DNA of 64,000 bases from Rugalucina vietnamica (lineage: Eukaryota; Mollusca; Bivalvia; Lucinida; Lucinidae). The translations under genes and the position numbers were made by a program. The stretch lies in the NCBI GenBank assembly GCA_964017185.1, contig OZ024877.1, forward strand, positions 3,946,006-4,010,005. Reading direction: 5' to 3'. A model generated the notes under the pieces. It did no database searches. It was not told where the DNA came from and worked only from the letters and a program-made list of their open reading frames with translations. Shown one piece after another: positions 1 through 10,741 of the stretch; positions within the stretch are counted from its first letter, which is position 1, and the number at the start of each line of letters is the position of its first letter.

Positions 1-112
1 CGAATTTTTTGTGGTGGTAACTTTTCATTGACGCTGAGTATAGGTATGTTTTGCGCACTCTAAAAATTCTAACTGAACTCAAAGGACCGAAAGAAAAATA
101 CTGCACTACAGT

Positions 113-1090
113 GAACTCGACAATAGAGAATCATCGACAATGGCGAACCACTCGTAAAGATATTGCAGAATTTCTTGAAACTTAAACAAAATATTATTTA
201 TTATATTACTCAGGCATTTACTTTCATCTATGCCTTGGGGTTTGGTAAAAGAATGGAGTCAAAATTCCACCGGACAATAAAATCAGGGTTGCTGAAACGC
301 TTGACCCCTTAACTAAGATGCCTAGTTTATTGTTCCACAAAAAGTAACGTTCAGATAAAATGTGTTTCATACCTCGTTTCTAAGCATTAAATGATGGACA
401 CTTTTGCATTACTTTAATGCCTAATATCCCTAGTTATGCAACATGCCTGTTTTTGATAAAAGTTTTTACACTGAAGGTAGATGTAAGCGGAGAAAGATGT
501 ACATGTAAATTCGACAATAGCGAATCATACTTTGTGTGGTGAAAAGAATGTGCACAAAATACTGATAATCTACCTTTTGAAGGCTTGCCCTGGAACCATT
601 TTGTTTGGTTAATGGCGTAACTAATATTGGTGCAAGTCGTGGTTTAACCATCTTGCTTTTAGGCTTACATTGATTCGTTAAAGCAATAAGACATGCTTAA
701 ATCGGTAAAATTGACCTTTCCGATATGGCATTTGCTGTTGACAGTTAACGTAAAGCACAAAAGCAAATTAACACAATATTGTCGAACACCATTTAGTTTC
801 GAATGATGATGACACCATTTGTGTGCAAAAATACTCTTCTAAAATGGTTTCTTATGGGCTATAGACTATCTGATTCGCCATTGTCGAGTTTGGTTCGCCA
901 TTGTCTAATGCAGGAGGTATCATATCAACAGAGTTATCTCCCATTAAGAAATTGAATGAATTAAAATTATTATTTTCCTGTAAAGCTGAGATATGTTAGA
1001 TGTTCTTAGTATCAAATACAATAACATTTCCATGGTCGTGCTTAAAATAATAGCGTTAGATCTCTTAGTGATTCGCCATTGTCGAGTAAA
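113..1090. repeat. Inverted CGACAAT-motif element
   Basis: The motif ACTCGACAATGGCGAATC occurs in plus orientation near 115-157 (twice, diverged) and 510-527, and in inverted orientation at 871-907 (twice) and 1070-1088. The paired inverted copies suggest a foldback-type element of roughly 1 kb, but the exact ends are unclear and no target duplication is visible. The open frames inside are short and unrecognised. Confidence 0.45.
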
Positions 1091-1395
1091 CTGTATGAGT
1101 GATGTACGGGGAGACTTTTAAGGGCCGCTACAGGCACACCACTAGCTGCAGTAATAAACAGTAAAGCCCGTTGCATATGAGCGTCCAGCATGGATTGCAG
1201 ATTAATTTCCTTATCTACCAAAGCACTATCATGTCATCTGACTACATGGCCTATTATCGTCCGAACGTTTTATATCATTCATAAATAAAAAGGATTTGCA
1301 GACAATGGAGAACCTTGTCTAAGCACCAGTTTTTGACACCAAAGCATTCAGTAGTGACACCAGTTTCTCTTATACAAGAATCAGCAGATATATAT

Positions 1396-2321
1396 GAAAA
1401 GGTAAAAAGGTAAAAGTAGGCAACGATCAGGAAAAGGCGCAATCAGTACCAAGTAGGCAATGATCAGGCACAATGGACATTTTTACAGAAAAGTTCAATC
1501 TTAAAATCTAAAATCTGTAAATCCGCAACGGTAGTTAAAAATCGTTGATAATACTTGGTCAACAGCGTTTCAGAATCTTTAGACTATTTTACGGAACCCA
1601 GTTTGTTCATCAACTAGCTGTATGATCTGTTTGATCACCGGAGGAAGATCGGGTCCCAGAACAGCAATCTTTGTAGCGTACCAGTTAGGGTACCTAAGGA
1701 AACGTCAAACAATAGGCAACTATCATTGTGCATACCTTCTAAAATCACCTATATTCACATGCATTTCAATGTAAAACTTTGGATTTAAATGTTGGCATCC
1801 ATTCATATAAATTAAGCAGAAAATAATGTCGAATGACTGCATTACCGTTTAATTTAACAACCTGTTAAATGAATATGCTTTCCTCTATTTCTATTAACAA
1901 AATAGTTGGACTCTTATTTCAGTATTAAAACATTATTGAATATATCTGATACGGCTTAGAAAACTGCTGGTAAAACCGATTTGTAAATATGCAACATGAC
2001 TTGAATCGGAAGTCGGGGTTTCTAATAATTGCATGCAATTTAATTGCAAAGAATAGCATCAGAATCCGTAATTACATTTGTCATCAATACTTCCATTAAA
2101 CCGGTTTAATTACAGCCACTTAATAGTAGACAGACTAGTAAAGTGAACAATCGCATGTTTTAATAAAAACACAATGACCTATATTGGTACAAATGCATTA
2201 TATAAAATAATGTCTGGTATGGCCAGATCGAGGCTGAAGGGTGGCTTATCAGTTTGGTAGATTTTAATATTGTCATTTCTGATTGCGCCTTTTCCTGATC
2301 GTTGCCTACTTGTACCTTTTC
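1396..2321. mobile_element. Inverted pair of Penelope-like 3' ends
   Basis: A minus-strand copy of the Penelope-like 3' terminus (AGTAGGCAACGATCAGG then AAAAGGCGCAATCAG, about 1396-1443) and a plus-strand copy (CTGATTGCGCCTTTTCCTG then ATCGTTGCCTACTTGTACC, 2279-2321) face outwards 0.9 kb apart. Both carry the same AACGATCAGG variant, unlike AAAGATCAGG elsewhere in the window, which suggests they belong to one insertion. The sequence between has no recognisable coding region. Confidence 0.5.
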
Positions 2322-2605
2322 AACATACGGTTAAAATTCAAGTTTCATTTAAAACGTATTTCATATTATCGGAACGTAATGGAAAGGAGGACGTTAGCTT
2401 AACTAAATGGAACCGAAGTATACAATTAATGTAAACACTGCTTCCGCCGGTATAGTAAAAAAGTAGAATATGCAACGGACACCAATATGGGTACAGCTTT
2501 TTTCTTAAACATTTGTTATTTTTGTTTTATCGCTTGACGTTCTAGTCAAATGTGTAAATGGTTGTACAAAACCACATATCCTCTTCTAAATGGTAAAGTA
2601 AGAAT

Positions 2606-2643
2606 AGAGGGACCAGGAATCGATGCAATTAAATTTAAAGTCC
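2606..2643. repeat. 38-bp exact repeat, copy 1
   Basis: Starts AGAGGGACCAGGAATCGATG and ends TTTAAAGTCC; an identical 38-bp copy in the same orientation lies at 61419-61456. It sits 9 bp before a palindromic foldback element. Flanking similarity is weak. Confidence 0.6.
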
Positions 2644-2652
2644 CAACATAGA

Positions 2653-2904
2653 CATCAGGAAAACATGTCCGTGAAATGTACATACCCGTAATCCCCACTT
2701 TTATACAGAAAAACTGGGGTTTGCAGGGGTATATTTGTGATCCAAATTATACATTGTGGGTACTCGGCGAGGCGGTTCTAACGTGTACCCACAATGTATG
2801 TTTTGAGCAAAAATATTAAAAATATCAATTTTTTCTGGTGAAATTTTCAATTTTTACGGCTGAAAAAAAATCTCTGTTTATTGCATGGGCAAGTTTTCCT
2901 AATG
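2653..2904. mobile_element. Palindromic foldback element, arms B-A
   Basis: Begins with the B arm (CATCAGGAAAACATGTCCG, then the CCCCACTTTTATA and CTGGGGTTTGCAGGGGTAT blocks) and ends with the A arm (TTGCATGGGCAAGTTTTCC, AATG). The centre carries GTGGGTACTCGGCGAGGCGG followed by TTCTAACGTGTACCCAC, a partly eroded form of the family's central palindrome. No coding capacity. An insertion of a hairpin MITE follows about 70 bp downstream. Confidence 0.75.
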
Positions 2905-2976
2905 GATACCAAAAGATGGGATCAGAAACATAATAGCAATTACAGTCCCTGTGGATTGAAAAAATAAGAGCATTAA

Positions 2977-3213
2977 ATGAGCCGCCTCGTGGGGAAACCA
3001 ACAATGTGGCTTCCGAACAGGTCCGACACAAACCGGCCTGTACAAGCACAGAAAAGAGCTAGAAGCTTGGAATTTCGGATTTAAGTAGAAGAGAAATTGT
3101 ACTATCCGGATAGCGAAAACAAAGGCGCTGATCAGCTTCGTGGTTACTGCGAAGCTGATCTGCGTCTTTGTTTTCGCCTATGCAAATTATTGTTTTTCCA
3201 TGAGGCGGCTCAT
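2977..3213. mobile_element. Hairpin MITE (TGAGCC termini), copy 1
   Basis: Ends are ATGAGCCGCC and GGCGGCTCAT, flanked by TAA on both sides, a possible 3-bp target duplication. Inside is a long palindrome, AAAACAAAGGCGCTGATCAG paired with CTGATCTGCGTCTTTGTTTT. The same family recurs five more times in the window. Non-coding; the strong stem is its main feature. Confidence 0.75.
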
Positions 3214-5227
3214 TAATGTAAACCAGTAATCGGGTGGTTGGTCGGTCTATCATATGCGTTGCCAAGAGGCTGAAGCAGTCCATTATTTTTCCCGTCCCAA
3301 TGGGCGGGGCGGCTCATATTCCCAACCTGCAAACCTTAAGACAATTATGTTTTGGCTTGGCGAGCAAGCAGCCGTCTCTCATTAACGTATATGGAAAGAC
3401 ATAGCATGAATATATCAAATGAAAGTCGCTTTCGTCAGAATCAGAGTAGTTTCAATTTGCTGTTTTCAATCTCTGACATCACAGAAGCGCTATATTGGGC
3501 ATGCGCACCGGTATTAAAATTAAAATAGCATTCATTTCTTTCACCTTTACATATTTATAGAATATTAATACAAAATTATCAAAAAAGCCTAATAACCGGC
3601 AATTATTCAAAATATCAGTAGTTTTAATTTGTTCTGCACCGCACAACAAACGTCTTCAAATGATTTTGTAACATGGAAAACACATTATAGCGCATGTTGA
3701 TCACTTCCGGTCCGGTTGCGCATCACGCTGGGAGTTCTGATTGTTTGTATGCAGACGACAGTTTATTTTTAGAGTTAACGACTTGTAATTGGATGTAGTA
3801 GGTAGTCAATTAAAGCCAGATCTAACGATCTGAAACATTTCCCGCAGTTTGTAATGACAGAAATTTAAAAATCAATGCTATCGAACTGTGAAGGTTTTGA
3901 GTGCTAGTTGTCACTTCCGCTCCGGCAGCCATTATCGATTCCGCCATCTTGGTTTCGTGTTGTAAAAAGTTCCAAGCGCTGATGAAAAAATCTTATCAGA
4001 GAATTTATGAATAGGGGCTCTTAAGATGCTTTATAATTGATGAATATTGCCCACACTGCTTCAATAGTATCCATTAAAATTCAAAACAAAGGCCACGTGA
4101 TTCGGGAATGATTGATACAGCGGTAAAACAAATATGGTCTTCTTCACTTTTTTATGCAATTCAGTCATCGACATTAAGGCAGTAATTTATCTTTCACCTA
4201 TAGCTGATATAACAATTGTCATGTATTCTTGTCATATATTGCTCATATTTGTAACAGATACGTTGTGAAAATCGTTATGTGTATTGTTGTTGCATTTAAC
4301 TGATGCGGAAATACGTGGGAGGAGCTTAATGTTACATTTTACTATAACAAAATGTGCGCACTTCAACAAAATATGCACTCCCTTGTGCACCATGGTCGTT
4401 CGTCTCTCGGTAGTGAGAAAGGCCATCTTTATGTTTTCATTACTAAGTTGTTCGTGTGTGTTGTCGAGCTCTTTAATGGCTGACTAGTCAAGTTTTAGCT
4501 CTAAACTGTCATTGTCGACGAAACTGGTGAAGGTCTATCGATTCTGGCTTTGCGCTTTCCGTACATTCGTTCAGCTTCACAGAGTCTTTTTCCTTACGGC
4601 CTCATTTCCACGGACAATTTTTCTTTGACTAAGAAGGTTTGTCGCAGACAAATATGCTCGTGTAAATTCAATTCTGTGACGAAGTTTTATTTTTTATTCA
4701 TTGTCAAAGGTGAGCGAGCTAGTAATATAAGTAATATTTGCTGTGTGTGAAACTCATTGCCAAATTTTCTGTCACAAATAATCCTCATCAAAGAAACTTT
4801 GTCCAGTAACCAGGCTTACTACTGTTGTTGACGACAAAGCAAGCGCCACTTTGTTCGATCCTGTGCAGCCTGTTCCCAAGAATCTATTGGTACGATGAAG
4901 TTTTTTGTTACTGGCCACCTTATGAGCGCTTTCTCTATGTTGAAAACGTTCTTGGACATCAGTTTATCTTTGCTTTAGGACCGTATGCATTCTTTGCATC
5001 CCTGCTTCCTTCTGCGTCTAAAATCCTACTTTGCCACTTGATTTTCAATGGTTTTCTCTAACAGCTTAAGTGGAAATGATATGTAAAGTCTATTTGCGTG
5101 GCGTTTGTCTACACTGTCCAGTTCTAACATGCATATAAAAGGGTTGGAAGTACCACAGCCTTGTTGACTTCCATCTTGGTTTCCAGCTTGATTTCATTTC
5201 GCTCCCAGGCAGTCTTACAAATGCCAC
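3214..5227. other. No gene recognised
   Basis: Only short unconvincing open frames occur. I see no splice-supported exon, RNA gene or clear element boundary in this 2-kb stretch. Confidence 0.6.
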
Positions 5228-5494
5228 CATTACGAAAACACGACCATGCAATATACAGAGATTTTTTAAGTTGTAAAAAACGAAAATTTTCAGTAGAAAT
5301 GTTTTGATATTTTTCTTATTTTTGCTCAATACATAGATTGTGGGAACACGTTAGAACCGCCTCGGCGAGGCGGTTCTAACGAGTACCCACAATCAATGTT
5401 TAGAGCAAAAATAAGAAATATTTACAGCTGAAAATTTTCAATTTTTAAAGCTTAAAAAAATCTCTGTTTATTGCATGGGCAAGTTTTCGTAATG
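5228..5494. mobile_element. Palindromic foldback element, arms A-A
   Basis: Both ends are A arms: CATTACGAAAACACGACCAT at the left and TGCATGGGCAAGTTTTCGTA at the right. The centre at about 5332-5400 is a near-perfect palindrome (GTTAGAACCGCCTCG / CGAGGCGGTTCTAAC) flanked by CATAGATTGTGGG and its complement. Non-coding; the whole element could fold into one stem of about 130 bp. Confidence 0.8.
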
Positions 5495-5569
5495 CTTACA
5501 AATGCCACTCTTGCTGAACCGTGATCTGATAGACAATGTTTACTGCTCTAGAGAAAGGTCTTTCACGGG

Positions 5570-5745
5570 CATTACGAAAACTTGCCCATGCAATAAGCAG
5601 AGATTTTTTAGTGTTAAAATTTGAAAATTTTCAGCAGAAAAAATTTTGATATTTTTCTTATTTGTGCTCAAAACATAGATTGTGGGTACACGTTAGAACC
5701 GCCTCGGCGAGTACCCACAATCTATGTTTTGGAGCAAAAATAAGA
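5570..5745. mobile_element. Palindromic foldback element, A arm with truncated second arm
   Basis: Starts with an intact A arm (CATTACGAAAACTTGCCCAT) and passes the centre, but the second arm stops at GCAAAAATAAGAA. The next repeat family begins directly at 5746, so the later insertion or a rearrangement removed the other end. It lies 75 bp from the A-A copy. Confidence 0.75.
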
Positions 5746-7487
5746 ACCAGAGGACCAATGGTCCTGTAAACGCTCACCTGAGATCTGCTGTATATACGAA
5801 TGTTATAGAAAATAGTCCCAGTATAGGGGCAGATGAAGCCCTTGGGCATTTTTTTTTCTTTAGAACAATCAATATACTGACCATACAAGTTTTTCCCTTC
5901 AAATAACATTTTAATAGTTTACCCATTCAAATACATGGGCAACCCATGTTGACCTTGCCTTAAAATAGGTCAAGGTCATCACAGGGTCATGATTTATACA
6001 TACATTGTAGTACTTGAGTCATCGATGCTTCATGCCAAGTTTCTTCGAAATCGGTCCACCGGTTCCGGAGAAGATTTTTGAAGGGTTTATACCATATATG
6101 GGCATGGCGGCCATCTTGGTCATGTGACCTGGATTATTTATATACACATTGATTCTCCCATTCTATAGATGCTTCACATGAAATTTGGCTTTGATTGGCC
6201 AAGCGGTTTCAGAGGAGAAGATGTTTAAATATTATGGTGATATACATGTATAATGCCCCGAAGCTGGGGCAAATGGGCCCCTGGCCCCAAGGTTATAAAA
6301 CTTTTTTCATGCTCAGCTCAGCTGAGACTAAAATTTATCCTGCTCATAAATGTTAAAATGCCAACAATTGTTGGCATTTTAACATTTATTAGCAGGATAA
6401 ATTACTAGTTTTTGAGTTTTGAACCTGAATTTTCCACTAATTTTGACTAATTCAGCATTTATGAGCAGTTGAAATTTCATGCTCAGCTGAGCTGAGCTTG
6501 AAAAAAGTTTTATAACCTCGGGACCTGGGGTCCAATTTTTTTTTCAGAATCATTAATATTCAGTCCTACTGCCCATTTCCTGCAAGACGTTCACTTTAAA
6601 TGGCATTTTAAAAGTTTTCCCCATTCAAATGCATTGGTGACCTATGTTTACCTTCCTGTAAAGTAGGTCAAGGTCATCCAAAGGTCATAATTTATAAACA
6701 CATTGTAGTATTTCAGTCCCCGATGCTTCATGCTAAGTTTTGTTGAAATCAGTCCATTGGTTCAGGAGAAGAAGAATTTTAAAGGGGTTTTACCATATAT
6801 GGGCATGGCGGCCATCTTGGTCATGTGACCTAGATCATTTATAAACACATTGATTCCCCCTTCCCATAGATGCTTCACATAAAATTTGGCTTTGATTGGC
6901 CAAGTGGTTTCAGAGAAGAAGATCTTTGAATATTTTTGTAATATACATGTATATTGCCCCGGGGTGGGGGCAAACCAACCCCTGGGGTCCAAATTTTTTT
7001 CAGAATTACCTACATTCAGTCCATTTGCCCATTTCCTGCAAGATTTGCCTTTCAAATGACATTTTAACAATTTTCCCCATTCAAATGCATGGGCGACCTA
7101 TGTTGACCTTGCCGTAAAATAGGTCAAGGTCATCCAAAGGTCATAATTTATAAACACATTGTAGTACTCTAGTCCCCAATGCTTCATACCAAGTTTCGTT
7201 GAAATCGGTCCATTGGTTTCGGAGAAGAAGAATTTTGAAGGGTTTTTACCATATATGGGCATGGCGGCCATCTTGGTCATGTGACCTGGATTATTTATTA
7301 ACACATTGGTTTCCCCTTCCTATAGATGCTTCATATAAAATTTAGCTTTGATTGACAAGGCGGTTTCAGAGAAGAAGATCTTTGAAAATGGTGGACGACG
7401 ACGGACGACGGACGGACGACGGACGGACGCCGGATCATGGCCATCCTATAAGCTCACCTTGTGAGCCTAGCGGCTCAGGTGAGCTAA
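5746..7487 (+). mobile_element. Long GTGAGCTAA-family repeat, copy 1
   Basis: Begins CCAGAGGACCAATGGTCCTG, then GCTCACCTGAGATC, and ends with CGGACGGACGCCGGATCATG and a terminal hairpin around CTCAGGTGAGCTAA. Internally it consists of repeated blocks of about 450 bp carrying GGTCAAGGTCAT, GGCATGGCGGCCATCTTGG, GGTCATGTGACC and GATTGGCCAAG. Similar units occur at 14.7-18.9, 23.8-26.7 and 49.0-50.6 kb. No open frame of note. This copy carries a nested hairpin MITE at 6291-6517. Confidence 0.75.
6291..6517. mobile_element. MITE with nested hairpins
   Basis: A 227-bp insertion in the host repeat with terminal inverted repeats of about 36 bp (GGTTATAAAACTTTTTTCAT ... and its complement, including GCTCAGCTCAGCTGAG). 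Inside lies a second, near-perfect hairpin at about 6332-6401, centred on TGCCAACAATTGTTGGCA. No coding capacity. Superfamily not identified. Confidence 0.8.
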
Positions 7488-7489
7488 AA

Positions 7490-7577
7490 ATAGGTACACT
7501 CCTGCATACCCCAGTTTTACTATATAAAAGTGGGGGTTAAGGTGGTATACATTACACGGACATGTTTTCATGACGGG
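7490..7577. mobile_element. Solo B arm of the palindromic foldback family
   Basis: Carries CTGCATACCCCAGTTTTAC, TATATAAAAGTGGGGGTTAA and ACACGGACATGTTTTCATGA, the standard B arm, but no centre and no other arm. It abuts the end of the long repeat. Confidence 0.65.
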
Positions 7578-7695
7578 TAGTTGGATTTATCAACAGCATT
7601 CTGGTCTTGTCCAACAACTTTCACGTCTTGTCCATTCACAGTGATGTTTTGGTTCATTGTTCAGCTTTCAGGAGATTCAAGAAAATTAGTCACCA

Positions 7696-8340
7696 GTGTG
7701 AAACGGTCAAAGTAAACAATGATCAGTAAATGACGCGATCAGAAAGAAATTCCACTCCAAAAACCGAGGTGGAAAAAAAACTTAAATTGACAACCAGGTA
7801 CAATGTACTTATACAAACAGAACATATCCTAAGCCGAGTGAGCAGCTATGTCCCAATGTGATATCCTGAGCCGAGTGAGCAGCTATTTCCCAATGCGCGG
7901 CCACTCGATTACCCCAACTGTACATAAATACAAACAGCACAAAGCTCAACACCAAAACATAAAACAATTAGGACGACAAGTATCGCATTGGAACGATCAG
8001 CTATATAAAATTACTGTAAAACTTAAACCGATTTTACAGGCGCGTAACCTCACCCTCAGCTTCCGCAGTGGTTTACAACAATTAGTTAGTTGGTTGGTCC
8101 TCGTGGCGAATCTCTAACTAGTCAACGATTCACCAAGGACAGACAAATAGATTATAATAATAAACGCCCCGATGAGTTAGATACAAGGACTCACAGATAC
8201 AATTGGAGATCCCTGGAAAAAGCAAAACAGCATCAAAGTCAGTCAACCTGGCATTCTGGTAAATGGCATTACCATTACTCTCTCTATATTAGACCACGGA
8301 ACTGCTGACAGATCGTGTAAAAATTGTTTCCGTCAAAAGA
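7696..8340 (-). mobile_element. Penelope-like 3' tail, diverged subfamily copy
   Basis: On the minus strand this matches the non-coding tail of the Penelope-like element at 16.7-18.4 kb: TTTTTGGAGTGG hairpin remnant, the GCTGCTCACTCGGCT block (two copies here, 7830-7890), TTGGTGTTGAGCTTTGTGCT region and AGAGATTCGCCACGAGG. It is more diverged than its neighbours and its far end (8195-8290) differs from them, so it may represent a second subfamily. A related short fragment lies at 13533-13610. Confidence 0.6.
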
Positions 8341-8478
8341 CTTGAAAGATCGGTACTAAATAGACTTATATGCATTCCCTTTCATTTAAGGTCGGTGGCA
8401 AATCAGAATTTTACAATTCCTAAACCAAATTGCAGTCTTTTCAAGGAAAGTCTCTTGTATTCTGGCCCGGTTATATGG

Positions 8479-9360
8479 AAAGGTACAAGTAGGCAAAGAT
8501 CAGGAAAAGGCGCAATCAGAAAAAGATTCCCACTCCAAAAACCGAGGTGGGAAAAAAACAAACTAACAATCAGGCACTATTACCATGAAACATATCGTAA
8601 GCCGAATGAGCAGCTATTTTCCCAATAGGTGGCCACTCAGTTACCTTAACTTAACTAAAACTATGAAAACACACATTAGGCGCCAACAGCACAAAAAATT
8701 AAACACCAAGACATAAAACAAAAAGAACCACCACAGAAGTATCGCCTTGGAACGATCAGTAACACAAAGTTACTGGCGGGCTTAAACCGGTTTTACATTG
8801 CCATAACCTCACCCTCAGCTTCTGCAGTGGTTCATAACATTTAGTTAGTTCTTCGGACCTCGTGGTGAATCTCTAACTAGTCAATGAATCATCAAGAACA
8901 AACAAATAAATCATGATAAACATCCTGATGAATCAAAAACCAGGACTTACAGATTGAGTAAGCTGCCCGACGATGGAGATCCCTGGGCGCCGAATAACCT
9001 ACTAACTCCGGAGCAAAAGAAAAACACCAGTTGGACCCCGGTGGGCCAAGCAACAGACAAGAAGCTCCGGCCCCAACCAACTAAAATGAATAGCTTCAAG
9101 TCGGGGCCATCATAGAGTCTGACGCCCGACCCACCGGCGTGCAATTAAAGAAGGCAGCATAGTTATCAACCATGATTGGGTTAAAAACTAAGCATGCAGA
9201 CTGTCGCATAACATTCAAGTTATAACCTATACGTCTGTAACGTGTTATGATTTTTCTGAACTGAAAAGAAAATCATTAATTCCTATAAGTTTCATAAATT
9301 TGTAAACTAAGTCACCATAAAATTCAGGTTCCGAAAGGCCCTCACTTAAAAGCGTCTTTA
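8479..9360 (-). mobile_element. Penelope-like retroelement, 5'-truncated copy
   Basis: The copy runs on the minus strand from 9360 to its 3' end at 8479. It includes the last part of the coding region (TTCGGAACCTGAATTTTATG onwards, equivalent to 17513 of the longest copy) and the full tail: CGCACGCCGGTGGGTCGGG region, GGGTGAGGTTATGGC, TTCCAAGGCGATACTTCTG, the ATTCGGCTTACGATATG block and the terminal hairpin CCCACCTCGG / TTGGAGTGGG. The 3' end ACTTGTACCTTT is shared with all other copies, as expected for target-primed insertion with variable 5' truncation. Confidence 0.75.
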
Positions 9361-9375
9361 ACCCAACATTATATA

Positions 9376-10508
9376 CTTAAGGAATAAAGAAACGCAACAA
9401 ACACTTTGGGTTACTAAAAACATGCTTTGTAATGCAAGTATGTGGTATAACTGAGCGTATTATATGAATGCAATATCTAAACGTCAAATTGCAACAGGTT
9501 GAGCCACAATATCGGTTACGTATGCTTAATGGCGTACGCTTTACCACACTGACCTACAGTAGCACACCATGTAACCATGATCAGTAAATGTCAAATTTGA
9601 AACCGAAACCAATATTTTGTTTCCAAAACCCCTAAAAGTGATTGTAGATGTAACCATTGATCATTTGGTAACATTTGGTTATGTTATTGGACGTTTAACG
9701 TCACCAACGTCAATCGAAAAAATGAGTCAAAGGCCAGTAAAATTTCCTTTGGCATGCGTTATATTCAATAAAATGATCATTTACGTAAAAGTGTATGACC
9801 TTTGTACTTCAGACCTCCATAAAACGTCCATTATAACGTCAAAATCCAACATCCTGCATTTTAAAGACTCTCATTATGTTTTTCAAATTTTCTGATTTAA
9901 AAAATGATCAATTGCCTAACGTTGGATTACAGTGCGTAAATCGAGTGTTTACTCAAAGCATATAATCCGTTTCGCTCATTTACATAACGTGATTTTCTGT
10001 TTAACGAACGTCAAAACAAACGCTCCGATGATCCATTTCTACGGTACCTGTGACGTCACTGTTGATTAAAAAGCACGTCGTGTCGTATGTTGGTTCCATA
10101 TACACCGTTTAGGTACAAATAGCCAAAATCGAATAATTTAAATGACGTTTTTGCTTATTTTTCGTTATTGTAAACTTCAGCATTCCGTTAACAAGATTTA
10201 ACGCAAAATGGAACGGCACCTAAGTATACAATGATCCTAGTCTTTATTGCAAATAATCAAGTCGACGTCACGTAACCCACATGCAAAGAGTTTGCCATCT
10301 TCCCCTTCGCCTCGACGTTTAGGTCACAATTTGCGTTTTTCATAGTTTTTGACGTTTTGTCGTTAATTTTGTCAATAAAATGACGTTTTCTCATTGCATC
10401 ACGTGCAAAAAGCAGTCAGTAGGTCATTTCATCAAAAGATTTTATCAAAACGTCAAATACATACGTAAACGTTGAAATTTAGTGTGTTGCGTATTTTAAT
10501 TCCTTAAG
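9376..10508. mobile_element. TIR element rich in ACGTCA motifs
   Basis: Terminal inverted repeats of about 25-30 bp: CTTAAGGAATAAAGAAACGC (continuing AACAAAC) at the left and, inverted, the same with AATTAAAATACGCAACAC at the right, flanked by TATA on both sides. About 1.13 kb long, no transposase frame recognised. The interior contains roughly twenty ACGT cores, mostly as AACGTCAAA or TTTGACGTT on either strand. Probably a non-autonomous DNA transposon; superfamily unknown. Confidence 0.7.
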
Positions 10509-10645
10509 TATATTTGGAAATCAACACATAGTGTCTACGATAAAATTTATTTTCTACTCATATGCCCTCTCTATAACGACTTACGAAAAAATACTTTTCC
10601 CAATATTTTTGCCACTGGCCTAATATAAATAAATTTATAATTACC

Positions 10646-10741
10646 TGATTGTTAATTTGGTTTTTTCCCACCTCGGTTTTTGGAGTGGGAATCTTTTTCT
10701 GATTGCGCCTTTTCCTGATCTTTGCCTACTTGTACCTTTTC
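10646..10741 (+). mobile_element. Penelope-like 3' end, severely truncated
   Basis: Only the last 96 bp remain: GATTGTTAATTTGG, the terminal hairpin CCCACCTCGGTTTTTGGAGT, GGG, and the conserved end TTTGCCTACTTGTACCTTTT. It abuts the LINE remnant at 10742 and probably removed or interrupted its 3' part. Confidence 0.8.

Noticed and set aside
8892..9144. Short frames starting HAGGSGVRLYDGP or similar (also at 17705 and 29932) as a conserved small protein
   Set aside because: They recur only because the Penelope-like tail recurs; the phrase overlaps the end of the RT frame in another frame and the non-coding tail.
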